Assembly: GCA_001949185.1 (NCBI GenBank)
Contig: BDGG01000001.1
Span: forward strand, 4,394,629-4,458,628
Reading direction: 5' to 3'
Length of the DNA: 64,000 nt
From: Ramazzottius varieornatus
Taxonomy: Eukaryota > Tardigrada > Eutardigrada > Parachela > Ramazzottiidae
The notes under the pieces were generated by a model. The model searched no databases, had not been told where the DNA came from, and saw only the letters and a list, made by a program, of their open reading frames with translations. The position numbers were made by a program, and so were the translations under genes. This document shows positions 1 to 11,468 of this stretch, piece by piece; position 1 is the stretch's first letter; every line of letters begins with the position of its first letter.

Positions 1-12
1 TCCGGCCATTAT

Positions 13-518
13 TCATTTCTCGTCCTCCAGAAAGTTTAGCTCGCGGAAGTGCTCACTGTGAACTGCCCTAAAAGCAGGTCTTTTTTCCAGAAACTGCGTC
101 AGAAAATTCGCCGGTCGGAGAACGGGTCTCTTCGATGGGTCTTCAGTACCTACTGTGTCATCCCAGTTCGCTGACTTTCCGAGTAGGTGAACTAGCCTGA
201 CACAAGGAAAACATGCTCGCTGATCTGATCCCGGAAAATTTCGATTCTGCACGAAGCTGAACTACCTGTACACATAGACGCAAACGAACGTGAGCAGGAA
301 GTAGCCCACACCAAAGCAGACGAGAAAAAATCTTGAGTGTGTTTACACAGCGTTGAGAACCTTACAGTATGACAGGTGATCGAATGCCAATTTGAATTTA
401 GGATAATTTTACGACCGTAAAACGCGGATAAATGAGCTTCAACTACTGATTTCTCTTGTAGTATGTTCGAATTTCGTAGAAAATCAATCATCGAAACTTG
501 CGATTCACTCGTCTCCAC
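13..518 (-). CDS. Unrecognised short multi-exon gene
   Basis: I do not recognise this gene. An ATG at 518 opens a short acidic N-terminus (METSESQVSMIDFLRNSN), with a plausible splice donor near 366 (GTAAGG). On the same strand an open segment ending in TGA at 13-15 reads as a charged, protein-like C-terminus (residues such as FLEKRPAF and FRELNFLEDEK). At least two introns would be needed to link the parts and I could not settle the internal splice sites. It ends just inside the window edge. It could be a small conserved eukaryotic protein or chance open frames. Confidence 0.3.
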
Positions 519-2172
519 CGGAAAACCCTAACTAGTTCGATAAAACTAACGAGAAAACATAACCCAATAATTTTACCTTCTCATGAAAGTTTTTGGATCG
601 TCGCTATTCCGTACCACCGAAGACACTACCAGCAGAGAATTATTCCAAAGCGCTGAATGTTATGCGCAGAATCCGATCGATTCAGAAGCTGCGGTACGTT
701 GTTGGTCCGTAAAAGTCATCTGATAGAGACAACGAGGGAAAGTTCATAAGAAGTCAGTCGATGTACAAAACTCCTTCTTCCATATTTATAGTAGGACTTC
801 TCAGTCAGCAAAAGCCTCGTTGGTTAAGAAGGAGTTTCCTAATAGCAAATCCCATAGCAGTATACTCCGTATAATTGTACCGTAAACAGATCCTAATTGG
901 GATTTTCATGTAGGGGTATTGAAAAGCAAAGTGTAACTTTCAAATTAACACAGCTCCTGCCTTGTGCATCCTTCCACCATGCGGCTGAAAGATATCTATC
1001 GATGATCATATGCCTGCTAGCACTGGATGAATTAGATGCTCTAAAGTTGGGGTCGAGATGCTGGTACCGACGCTGCCTTAACTGTGGGAGAGACAACTGT
1101 AGGAGGAAGGCAGCAGCGCTTGAGTCGAAGTTCGACCGAGAGATGCCAATATTATGCTTTCTCAGCCTCCAATTTAGCTTTTGCCATACACATGGTTTGC
1201 CAGCTCAGCCATGATGAAGAATGACTGCTGGCTCTGGCTGCTCGATACCGCCTACGGAAAAGGAGTGACTGGGAGCAAGGGCGGAAGGGAAAGCCAATCA
1301 GACCAAAGTTGAGTCAAGACTTAGCCTCTCTGCCGCTCGGTTCCTGTTTCAACTTTCCCTCGACCGATGTAGACTAGCCTCAGTCTACGACGATCAGGAA
1401 GAGCAACGAGCTGGGCAGACAAGCGTGGAATGCCTGCTGCATGTATGACAGAGACGAACGAGTGATGCAAAACGAATGTGCATTTTGCTCCCATGCCTAA
1501 GTTATCTTGTACAGCGCTGGCGGTTCAGGTACATAACCATGAGTCCATGACATTCACCAACAAGGAAGTTTATCCTAACGTACCATGCACTACTTTCCCT
1601 GTACCACTGTTTTGGTAATTCGCCCACACTTGAGAAACCTTTAGCAAAATAACCAAGCGGAAATCGGCGTTGACATCCAAATCGATCATTTTCACGTATG
1701 CCTGCGTTCCTCACTACACAGAGGGAACTCTCAGCCCCAACACGGTTCACAATTACCGCTGCTCCCTCACTTACGTTTTTCATTCATCCCTTGGACCTTT
1801 TCCCCTCCTGCACAGCTTGTCCAACAGCTTCAAGTCGCCCGTCTTTACGAATTATCGTTAATCTACAACAAAACAAGTTTTGAGCAGAGAGACAAATTTA
1901 CGTGAACAACTTCATCCTTCGTCGAAAAGAGCCTGCTAAAATAAACTTTATAATAAAAGTAGGAAAGCTAGGTAAAATTAGATAAGGAAAACACTGTACG
2001 ATTAGCCTCCCTCTAGATTTTTTCTTATCGGATTGCAATTTGGAAAGGAAAAATAAGGCTAAGAAACCATCCGGCAAACATTTTCGTCCCTATGTGCAAA
2101 TGCACTGCTAATTATTCATCACACAAACCAGTCAATCCTGAGAGCTCTTCGTAAGTTTGCACCTCAGTCTTC
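519..2172. other. Stretch without recognisable gene
   Basis: Only short, overlapping open frames occur on both strands, none with protein-like composition or a recognised motif. The part next to 2172 is the 3' flank of TOM70. I see no repeat structure. Confidence 0.4.
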
Positions 2173-5100
2173 TTAAACGTCAGGTGGCATCCCGAAAGGT
2201 AGAGGGTTGTGGGCACCTTCGTCAATGCCCAGTTGAGCGTACACAACATGGCCGGCTTCTCCGATCTGGTACGCCTGTATCAGCGGAACCAGTTCCATCT
2301 CGGATTTGGCCAGGTCCACGCAGAGCTCGTAGATTTCCCGCGCGTGTACGAGGTTCCCACTGAAACCAAAACATGACACTGGAATGAGCGTGCACTTTGA
2401 GAACGACGTAGTCATAAAACAAAATTTGCTTACGCTTGGATGTCCAGGTCCATTAAAAGCTCCAGCGCTTGGGTGTAGTATGGGTCGAGAGCTATTGCCT
2501 TCTGCAAGGAACTTCTCGCAGCGAACCGATCTTCTCTCCAAAGCATCTCCAGCAACCTTAAACCAAGCCACAATCATAAACATACCAGATCTTCAAGTGT
2601 GAACCTATTATGCTCCGGTCAAACCTACAGTTTACGACAAAAACACGGCAGAAAAAAACGAAGTAAATGGTGCGCCGAAGTGTACATAAAAACAAAATCC
2701 CATGCCAAAGATGTGCCAGAATGCGCCAAGGCCGTGCCTGTTTTCTGCCGCCCGCCTTCCTTGAGCAGAGCGAGCTGGCCTTCATTCACGTGCGTACACT
2801 GAACTGTGAGTTTACTGTGTTACAAGAGTATGCACATCCATGCTCAGCTCGCCCATCGTGTCCGCCGCCTTTTCGACTATCATCTTGTAATCATGTAGAA
2901 GAATTTATATTAATTTTGATAACTTCAATTCAGTATTTTGAACAGAAGTTGGATAAACGATCCCTTACCCCAACTGTGTGTAAACGACGGCATTGTGCAC
3001 ATCACTCTTTTGACCGATCGCCCGTGAGAGGAACCTGTACGCTTTGTCATGTTCATTTTTCTCCATGAAGAGCTGTAGACAAAGCGTGAAGTTTAGCCTG
3101 AGATCGCAGCTGTCATCCCGGAAGCAGAACACAAAAATTGATTTTGCAAAGCTTTTTGGCAGGTGTACCTGGCCAAGTAGAACATATCCTTCTGGTAAGT
3201 TCAGCGTGGTTAACTTATTTTCCAGCTCGATGAGAGGCTGTTCGTCGCTGGGATGCTGGTTGGCTTTGAGGCGGTACTCGATGTGGGCAATGTGGAATGC
3301 TGTCGTGGAGTCACTGTCGTCTTTCAGCCGCTCACACTTCCGAAGATCGTTCAAACAATCGTCAAAGCGGCCAAACAACATATTACACTGCCAAACACAT
3401 TTTAGATTAATCAGAAAATATTCGCGAAATGAAATGGGACGTCAAAAAATGAATATGATCGTTTTCCCAAGTGCGCACCCTTTCTGCCAATAACAATGAA
3501 AACATGCGCCACTTCAACAACGACCGTGCTCACTTCATTTGTCAACATCCCAACATTTCTTTACAAAATAATCGTAATATGGGCTGTGGGCAAGGCTCCT
3601 TAAAAGGCTGGGGTCACAGCGTAGAGGCACAGCTGATGAAATTTGAGAAGGGCAAGGGAAGGTTTCGGGTTTTTCTTGAAAATTCTCGGCCTCCACATGG
3701 CGAGCCCCGATCCCTACCCTTGGGCTAGCCTGCCCCTGCCCAAATTTCCTCGACTATGCCTCTACGCCGTGACCCCAGACTTCTGAGGAACTTTGCCCAG
3801 AATCCATATAATGTGGGAAAAAAACTGATTTCCCGATTGCGACGTCCAGAATGAATATCCAAAGTTGAGACATACCTGAGCTCGGTGAAAAAAGATATCG
3901 GGGTTGATCGGATCTTTCGCTTCCGCGTCATTAAGCCGGTTGATGACTTCACTTGGGTCGATACTTTCTTGGAGATACAGACATGCCAGTTTAACTCTTG
4001 CATTGGTTCTTTCCTGCAGAAAGAGCTTGTTCAGTATCACAGAGTCTCGGAATGGAAACAGAACTTTTGCAACGAAAGAACTTGATTTACAGCGAAAGGG
4101 GCATTGGGCGCATCTATGACATATACGAAATCCGGTTTGGCACTGGTGACATCTCCGAACAGGAAGAACATGGTGCCCCGCAGAAGACGAGCCATGACAT
4201 GCCGATCGTCGCTTGAGATCGTAAGCAGCGCTTCGTTGCAAAAGTCGATAACTTGACAGTACTCTCCTCGGGAGAAAGCCCACAAAGCGTCTTCCACAAG
4301 GCTGAAAAATAAAGTTACTCAAATTAGGTATCGCCAATCTTCACAGGCATTCGGCTAATGGTCCTCCTAATAAACCTGATAATCTGCCAGAAGAAACTCA
4401 CTCTGCCGAACCGTTTCCGTCAGCATTGACTTTACTAACGGCTTCCAGGATTGGGTCTCGGGAAAAACCATGGTTGAACTGCCGCACGAAAACCTTGCTC
4501 AGTTTCCGAGTGGTCATCGGTCGCTTTTTCTTCTCCTGAAAAACACAATACTTTGATCGAAATGAGTCAGATAACAACCCAAGTAATGGCTCTTAATGAA
4601 CCTCCATTTCCGTTCGGGCGAGCTTGATGGCCAAATCGCGTACTAGCCTCTCGGACTTATCACGATATTCGGCATTCTGGAAGTTCGTCAGGATAGAAGC
4701 GGCAATCATATCTGCAAAACACAGACCGGTCTTTAGACATCAGACCTAGAAAAATCGTACGCACTTCGCAAACAGAGAAAAACAACACGATTAGTACCGT
4801 GGGCAGCCTGCACAGGCTTGTCCAGTTTCTCCAGGGCGCGACTTCGACGATAGTACGCTTTGGCATATCGACCATCAATCTCCAAAGCAGCGGAACAGTC
4901 ATCTCGTACGTCTTCGTAGAGTTTCTAAACAAAAATGGTCGTAAGCACGAATCAAAGTATTCCTTAACAAACGCTCATCCGACAGGAGAAACGTAATTAC
5001 CAGCTGCTCGTTGCAGGCTGCTCGATTCTGCAGGCTCTGCGCCAGGTCATCTCTGATACCGTTCTGTCTGGCGGCAGTGATGGCTTGGGAGTAGAGCTGC

Positions 5101-5753
5101 TTGGCTTCATTGTACCTGAAAAAACCCTTAACAAAGTTAACAACTAAGCTTAAGCTGAATTGCCTTCGTTAATAATAACAGATCGGAGACCTTCTGGCCC
5201 GGAAGAGCTTGTTCCCTTCATTCTTCAGCATAGTAATCGTTTCCGTCACTGATTTCTGCAACCACGTAACATTCACATATCTGTTTCGCACGATTTGTAG
5301 ATGAGACTTGTTCTTATCCAACTTTTTGTAACATCGATTTTTGAGATAATATCAGTTACTTACACCTTCCAAAGACAGTGGGAGAGGAGAACTGGTACCA
5401 GTACTGATGCCCGAGGAAACTTGACTTGCATCGCCGGCGCCTCTAAGCGCGGATCCATTCGGTGTGGTTCGCTTCTTGCTGCCATCGATGGATCGAGCAG
5501 GCTTGTTCTGGCTACGATACATCCAGTATGCTCCTCCTGCAACCAGCGGAACGCCGATCAACAGACCAATAAGCCATTTCGGCCAGGTGTTTGGTGAACC
5601 CCACGTCCAGGCAGGATCGATATCCGCGAAGTCTGGAAGGGAAGGCAGAGGCAGAAGAGGCGGTGGTAGAGCGGGAACAGCCGGAGCGGCTACGGCAATT
5701 CTAGGCCGGACTGGTATCTTCGACATCTCGCCAACAACGGAGTAACGGATCAC
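2173..5753 (-). CDS. TOMM70: Mitochondrial import receptor subunit TOM70
   Basis: Outer-membrane receptor of the TOM translocase that binds Hsp70/Hsp90-delivered preproteins through TPR repeats. Exon 1 (5364-5753) encodes a Pro-rich N-terminus and one membrane segment (WLIGLLIGVPLVAGGAYWMY), then a basic/Ser linker, as expected for a tail-out N-anchored protein. Exons read on the minus strand: 5191-5255, 5001-5115, 4798-4924, 4602-4711, 4402-4535, 4082-4301, 3876-4013, 3169-3387, 2969-3072, 2434-2556, 2173-2359. Junctions have GT-AG ends; reading frame was checked explicitly only at some. TPR signatures include LFRARRYNEAKQLYSQAI, ALEIDGRYAKAYYRRSRAL and KAIALDPYYTQALELL; the C-terminus ends near HVVYAQLGI as in animal TOM70. 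The start could also be the second Met nine codons downstream. The intron at 3388-3875 carries a palindromic repeat and a foldback element. Confidence 0.88.
3469..3514 (+). repeat. Intronic palindromic repeat, copy 1
   Basis: About 47-bp element with arms AAGTGCGCAC and TGCGCCACTT, one arm slightly decayed, and centre TGCCAATAACAATG. It lies in TOM70 intron 3388-3875. Flanking bases (ATGATCGTTTTCCC on the left, CAACGACCGTGCTCA on the right) extend the inverted symmetry and resemble the flanks of the copies at 54647 and 61688. Confidence 0.75.
3589..3797. mobile_element. Foldback MITE in TOM70 intron
   Basis: A 209-bp element with terminal inverted repeats of about 58 bp. Left end GGCAAGGCTCCTTAAAAG and GCTGGGGTCACAGCGTAGAG match the complement of the right end with roughly ten mismatches. 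No coding capacity. It sits wholly inside the TOM70 intron 3388-3875. Superfamily is not clear from the ends. Confidence 0.7.
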
Positions 5754-6198
5754 TCCAGCTAAGGTTGATTTGGAGATCGCTCCAGATGTGCGTGGGATCT
5801 GATGATCACCGTTCGGTATCTACCTCCCCACCAAAACACACAGATATTTTCCCGCTGTATTCTCTCAAACCAAAAGATGAATTAGGCGGGAATCGGGATT
5901 CAGGACCAAAACAAAATGCCCAGAAAATCTGGGATCTTGACTTTTGAGTTTTGACTGAGTCGAAAGTTCGAAACGCAAAGTGACCAAATCAATCAAGCGG
6001 CATCTCAATCAACGTATGGGCAGACCCGAAGGCCGTAAGTTCCTTATGTTGACGTCATAACTCGACAGGGAAGGTTGACTGGATAAAAATAATTTCGTCC
6101 TTGGTTTTCCAGATCCCAAAGCCAGATATCTGGCCCAAATTACAGTGCGCTTTCCCCTAGTATCTGCTATGTTGCAGGTTTTTCGTAGTGCGTTGTAG
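5754..6198. promoter_or_regulatory. Putative shared promoter, TOM70 / SET gene
   Basis: The 445 bp between the divergent starts of TOM70 (minus) and the ankyrin-SET gene (plus) hold no convincing ORF. By position this must contain both promoters. A CRE-like TGACGTCA occurs at 6050-6057. No TATA box was assigned. Confidence 0.4.
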
Positions 6199-8714
6199 AT
6201 GGAGGAGTATCAGCGCATCTTCAGTATCGACTATGAAGCGGTTCGGACGGAAGTCGACGAGCAGAAGCAAACCTTCTTTATCTTTCCTCTGCTCCAATCA
6301 CGACCGGTCACGGCGGATACTCCTGCTCCTCCTCGACGACGCTCCAAAGCTTCGGATGAAGATAACGGCAAAGCACTCAGCACGACGCATACCGAAATCA
6401 GCCACCTTCGTGGTGTTCGAGTTACAAGAGACCATGCACGGTGACTCACTTCCGGTCCGATGATACACTGTCAACCGAAATCACTGATACCTCCCGTTCG
6501 ATTTTCTAGGTTAATCATTCCGATTGTCATTAGGACAAACCAGGAAACGAATCTCTTCGAGTATGTGATCCTACCGGACTTCGTTGTCAGCAGTTTCGAC
6601 GACATAGAGACATGGTTGATCGCTTTCTCAAAGAAGTTCATCTTGAAAGAAAAGAACAGCCAAGAAGCCATGCATCTCAAAATCGCCTCGGACCTCTCTG
6701 GTGCCGTTCCCCAGATGACATACGACATCGGTGGGCTTCGTGTACAAGCATGGACTACGATAGACGAAGCCAACTTATACTACCAGATATTTGCGCCGCC
6801 CACGTTCCCGCTTAGTCCACTCCTCGAGCATGCAACAGGTATGTGTTTCCTTACTTCCGGTCAGCCACGAGATTAACAGCCGTTAACCTAACTGTTGCGA
6901 ATTGTGCTTGCAGACGAATCTCTTATTAGTCGCCAGTTCCTCTTCCAGCTTACGGCCAAGTTCGACAAGCCGCCGGAAGTGAACGGGAACCCGGAAGGGA
7001 AAAGACCCGTCATTCACGCTGTGACACCACAAAAGTCTGCTGAAGACGCAGCAGACCTGGCACTGATTACCGCGACCACCTCAAAGAACTACCAAGTAAT
7101 CGCATCCAAAGACGTTCGAAATTTTGTGTAGTTTACGGTCTATCGTGTGCGTTTCAGGTTGGTTTATCTGAATACTATTCCTCAGGTCTTGTTTTCGTAG
7201 GTTATGAAAATTCTACTGGATAACGGGGCCGATGTGATGGCTCAAGACGGTCACCTCCAGACTTCCTTCCATATCGCCGCAGCCGAAGGAGATCTCGAAG
7301 CTCTTAGGATACTCGTTTTGTACAACAAGAAGCCTCAAGATCTTGTGATCAACGCACCAGACGCTGTCGGACGGACAGCACTGATGGACGCAGCAGAGGC
7401 CAAGTCGGTCGAATGCGTGAAGTTCCTGCTGGAACATGGAGCTAACGCCGCAGCCAGAGACCATCACAACGAGACCGCTCTACATAAAGTCGTCCTTGGT
7501 GGATGGGACCAAGCGATAGGCGTACTTCTTCGCGACCATGGATGTTCACTGACCGCGACGAACAACGTTGGGGTACGACCTCGCAAAACTTCCCTTTTCG
7601 GAATTTGTTTCACAATAATGACGAGACCATGACAAATAAACGCGACAACATTTTTCTCCCAATTGGCGCACGTTTGCCGTGTTACTACCAGAAAGCGTGC
7701 GCCACTTGGCATACCGATCTTATTGAGTTCGTTGCATAGGTCCCATATGTGCAGCTGGTTCCGAAAATTTATAATGAGGTTGCTGTTTTAGATGACAGCT
7801 TCGACTCTCGCTGCAACGAAGCTGCTACCTTATCACATTCCCGAGTCGTCGAAGAAACTTGTAATGATTCCAGTGATGGAGTGTCTGTTGGATTTCCCGT
7901 TCAGCACAGCCAAGCACCGTCTATCACAGGTCAGTCCCCCTGAAATCCCGATCGTTGCGGACCATTTTTAGAATATCTATCATAGGGCCAAATTTTCATG
8001 GATATTTCCAACGTGGGTCGGCGCCCACTATTCGAATTCCAGTACGGCCTGACAATACAGTCCCGTACTGAAGCGTATATACAGCTTCGACCGAACAGTG
8101 CATGGTCCAACCATTCGTGCGCCTGTCATGAAACAGCCTGTAAGACGTGCGTCTGTGTCCGGATAGCGAACCGCGGACAACAAGTGTTCACTTCGAGGGG
8201 CCTTCTCCTCTCTTCTTTCCCTGAAACCCAACCCATAGTTCTATGCTCACCCTTCTGTCGTTGCTCGAAAGACTGTCCACTTCGCAGTCTCTGCAACGTC
8301 ATTTGTCCGAACATGGAAATCTACCATGATAACCTGAAAAAGATATGGTGTGTCCGCACTAGGGAAGAACTGAAGCGGGGCCAGTTCGTCTCGCTCTTGG
8401 CAGGGGAGATCATTCATCCACGGTTCATGGATGAAGCGAAGCCTTATCGTTACCTGATATTCAGTCGGTCTTTGTCGATTGATATTTCCCATCGAGCGAA
8501 CTGCTCGAGGTTCTTTGGAGATTCCACGCAGCCGAACTTGAGAATAGCGGTGGTCAAGAGCTTTGATAAGACGAAACCACCGCAAATTGCCTTCTTCGCT
8601 TCGGAGTGGATCGCAGAAGGCGAGACGCTGTGCTATGATAAGTCGCATTGCTTTGATGTTGTTCAGCAAGTTTTACGGGACCAATGTTTCTCAGAATTCC
8701 GTTTCGATTTTTAG
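6199..8714 (+). CDS. Ankyrin-repeat SET-domain protein, G9a/GLP-like, degenerate
   Basis: Resembles the EHMT (G9a/GLP) class of histone H3K9 methyltransferases. Exons 6199-6440, 6511-6838, 6914-7095, 7201-7572 and 7740-7929 join in phase. The last exon covers about 7998-8714. The N-terminal 250 residues are unfamiliar. Ankyrin repeats follow in exons 4-5 (KILLDNGADVMAQDG, FLLEHGANAAARDHHNETALH, then LLRDHGCSLTATNN). Next come a Cys-rich pre-SET (CACHETACKTCVC, CSPFCRCSKDCPLRSLCN) and a SET domain (LLAGEIIHPRFMDE, IAFFASEWIAEGETLCYDKS). The catalytic NHxCxPN motif is replaced by GDSTQPN, FDYG by YDKS, and no post-SET Cys cluster follows. The junction into the last exon does not resolve: the donor at 7930 is phase 1, and the acceptor that would keep frame (7972) meets TAG at 7983. 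So the gene may be catalytically dead, broken, or spliced in a way I missed. Confidence 0.72.
7661..7707 (-). repeat. Intronic palindromic repeat, copy 2
   Basis: Arms TTGGCGCACGT and GCGTGCGCCACTT around the centre TACTACCAG; the complement orientation matches the family best. It lies in intron 7573-7739 of the ankyrin-SET gene. Confidence 0.75.
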
Positions 8715-9146
8715 CCTCGAAATTGTCTCTGTAATGGAATTGATTTCTTGTTTTATTAAGGCGTGATAGCCGTGTTGAAACCTCGTTCAGTCTTCCTCTA
8801 CCTGCTATGTTATCGGAGTCTCAAAGAAGGAAATTGTTACCGATGTTTTTGAAGATTTTCTTATTCTTTTGGGCTCTACAGTAAATTATCCACATGTGGC
8901 AAACTTGTTCTTCAATGACCAACATATTGTGTGTGTTGTTTAGGCAAACCGATTCACCAGTCGCTAGGTGTCCAATGATTCCCCACCTGCGGAACAAAAC
9001 AAGTGGTTCACAATTTCAGGTTGGTAAACTGATTAAGCTTCTTGCCTACATTTGAGTCAAAGCTTGAAGGCAATTTTTATTTCGTTGCCGCTCCATACTT
9101 CTCAAACTAGCCCCGCGTTACTGATCTACTCTGCCCATTGCTCATA
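8715..9146. other. Intergenic, no feature seen
   Basis: 3' flank of the ankyrin-SET gene. There is no protein-like ORF and no inverted repeat of note. Confidence 0.4.
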
Positions 9147-9700
9147 TTACTTTACTCTGTCAACGTGTCCCAGTCCATGAGTGCCTTCGTACTCTTGAGC
9201 GGTGCCTGGAAGGAACCCCGGCACATCGACGAACGTGATTATCGGAATGTTGAAGGCGTCGCAGAAGCGAACGAAGCGCGCGCCTTTTACCGAAGCGTTG
9301 ATGTCCAAACAACCTTCAAAAAACGAATTTGTAAGATTGCGAAGTTCAAGTTGAATGACAAAGCATGTTTTACCGGCTGCGACTTTCGGTTGGTTTCCCC
9401 CGATATCAACGGTCCTGCCGAATCCCGTGATGATATTCTTGGCGTAGTCCGGCATGATCTCGAAGAAGTCAGCTTCGTCGACGATCGGTTCGATGACATC
9501 GAGCGTGTTGTAGGCGGCGGTGGACTGTAGCGGAATGACGGTGTCTAATGAGGGAATATCCCGTTCCCACGGGTCAATATTGGCTCGGATGGGTGCAGCG
9601 TCCTGGTTGGAGAGGGGCAGGTAGTTCATGAAGGAGCGCAGGTTCAGCAAGGCGTCAATGTCGTTCTCGAAAGCCCGCTGCGCCACACCGGAAACGGGTT
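9147..9700 (-). pseudogene. Propionyl-CoA carboxylase beta fragment
   Basis: Encodes only the middle of the biotin-dependent carboxyltransferase beta subunit (PCCB in mitochondrial propionate catabolism). Recognisable blocks: [79 protein letters not shown] 61-bp intron in phase separates AAG from CLDIN. Family members run more than 500 residues; here about 170 remain. Upstream, the frame meets a stop just before PVSGVAQR. Downstream, homology ends at QEYEG, where PCCB should continue GGIIRHGAK, and is followed by unrelated residues and a stop. The intron argues for a DNA-level duplication rather than a processed copy. Misassembly is an alternative. Confidence 0.65.
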
Positions 9701-10574
9701 AATCTTGTGGCGTCGGTTTTCGATCTGGTTGACAAAGGCGGAATCAAGGTAGGACCGTATCTTGGTATGCACAAGGGCATGATACCTCTCCAAGAGTCGT
9801 CTGGAGTGTACGTCAAAAAGGGAATACCCACAAGGTTAAAGTTGGTGTTACAGGTGTAACGAGCCATTAGTGGGAGAAAAGTGTTGGGTTGCGAGATGGG
9901 GTCGGGCAGGATTGCAGTATCGTTCTGACTTGACGGTCAGCTGAACCCCGGAAAGAACCCCAAAGCTGAATGCTGAAGGACAAAAGATTTGTTCAGCATT
10001 GCTATCGTGATTCATTGTTGATTTGGACAGGCAATGTTATCTGAGCATTGCCACGAGTAGGATTTGCAGAATGGTCAGAATGTATTCCGAGTGAGTTTAT
10101 CGTTTGATTCTCGCTTATGGTTGATTGTTACAGCATTCACGCATTTAGCATTGCCTTCACAGTCCTGTTCGTGGTTTTAAGCGGCGGAAATTTGATTTGG
10201 TAGCCACAAGCCTGTCAACAGTAATAATTTATGAAAATCTGGGAAATACTTCGGACAGAGTGCAGGACGATCTGAAAAACTAAGGCCACAAAATGCCAAC
10301 AGCACAGGGCCAGAAAAGGCGAGACAAAATTAAGGAGATAACAATTACCAACAACAAAAGCTCCAGAAAAGGAGCGAATAAGATTACAATAAAAAAACAA
10401 CTGGTAATCGGCCACCGAGACCGCAAAGACGGTTCAAATTATTTAAACTGAGGAAACTGCAAAGGTAACGAGGAATCTTGATTCAAGAGCCCAAGTGGTA
10501 ACAGGTTCAAAAGAGGTAAGACATTTCAAACAGGAGAAAACATATTTGGCTGAATTCCAGCTTGGTTGTTTGGT
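9701..10574. other. Intergenic, no feature seen
   Basis: No convincing exon. A minus-strand open stretch at 9655-9867 abuts the carboxylase fragment but shows no family resemblance. The rest is AT-rich with no repeat recognised. Confidence 0.35.
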
Positions 10575-11411
10575 TCAATCAGTACTGGTTTCCGGTTCAG
10601 GATTTCTCAAACTTATTTTTAAGTACCATTCCTTGTCTTTCCACGCTGCTTTCTTGGAGTATGTCCGCACGAATGCTATGGCCTTTGCGCGACTGCTGCT
10701 CCTGCCTGCTTCTGCCTTGATGAAGAACTTCTTGGTTTTCTTCGTTGGTAGACCGAGATCGTCGTTTCCGCATTCTTCGCCTTCCAGGGGTGGGACATCA
10801 TCTTCGTCTAACGCCGTGGCTTCTGCTTCGAAGCAGTTCTCCAGGTGCTTGACGAGTAGATTCATTCGATCGTCGGGCAGTTGTGGGTAACCCGTCCTCT
10901 GCTGGCCGGTCATGAGGTTCGTCATGGCAGTATTGGCGTAGTTGACGACTTTCTTGGGAATAGTTCCCCGGTCCATGAGGAACTCGTTTCCCAGGAAAAC
11001 TGGAAAACGAACATCAAGGTGAGAGATTGTAGGGCGTTCATTGTCCACCAGGAAGATAGAGGCCTTGGTGAAAGAGAATGGCCAGCAGATGGGAAGTGGG
11101 TCGAGTTGGCCTGACCGGAAGTGCCTGGCTGGTAGATATGAGCGTCACTCGAGTCTTTCACCAAGGCCTTTATCCTCCTGTCCCTTACTTTCAACATCGT
11201 GTCGATGAGTTGGGTTCAGTGTAGGTTGATCAGCTGGGATGACCAACTCGTCAACTGACTCTTCCAGAGGAATAACTTCCAGATCAGGCGTGATACGCTG
11301 GCTTCGAACGCTCTCAGCATCTCGTAGTCCTTTCTCAGCCGCTCTCTTCAGCCTCTTCCTCACGGTATCTGGTTTCGGATCATCAACAACGGTGAATCTT
11401 TTGGGTGTCAT
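10575..11411 (-). CDS. Unrecognised two-exon nuclear-type protein
   Basis: Exon 1 (11189-11411) begins MTPKRFTVVDDPKPD and is rich in Lys/Arg. Exon 2 (10575-11001) follows an in-phase GT-AG intron and encodes FLGNEFLMDRGTIPKKVVNY and YPQLPDDRMNLLVKHLENCF, then an acidic stretch (ALDEDDVPPLEGEE) and a basic KKTKKFF segment. The exon 2 start faintly recalls BEN domains (short hydrophobic strand, small helix, Leu-rich helix), but I would not assign it. Charged composition suggests a nuclear protein. The intron is a foldback structure, described separately. Confidence 0.5.
11049..11180. repeat. Foldback repeat filling an intron
   Basis: Inverted arms GAGGCCTTGGTGAAAGA (11061-11077) and TCTTTCACCAAGGCCTTTAT (11153-11172), with partial extension to about 30 bp each side. 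They bracket the middle of intron 11002-11188. The donor-proximal arm starts within about 15 bp of the splice site, so most of this intron is a hairpin-forming element. Confidence 0.65.
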
Positions 11412-11468
11412 CTTCGCACAGATAATCTGAGGGAGAAAAAGGAAGCAGCTTAAACAAAGGTAATTCAC

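Noticed and set aside
9147-9700. Functional carboxylase gene
   Set aside because: Both N- and C-terminal thirds are missing and stops border the fragment.
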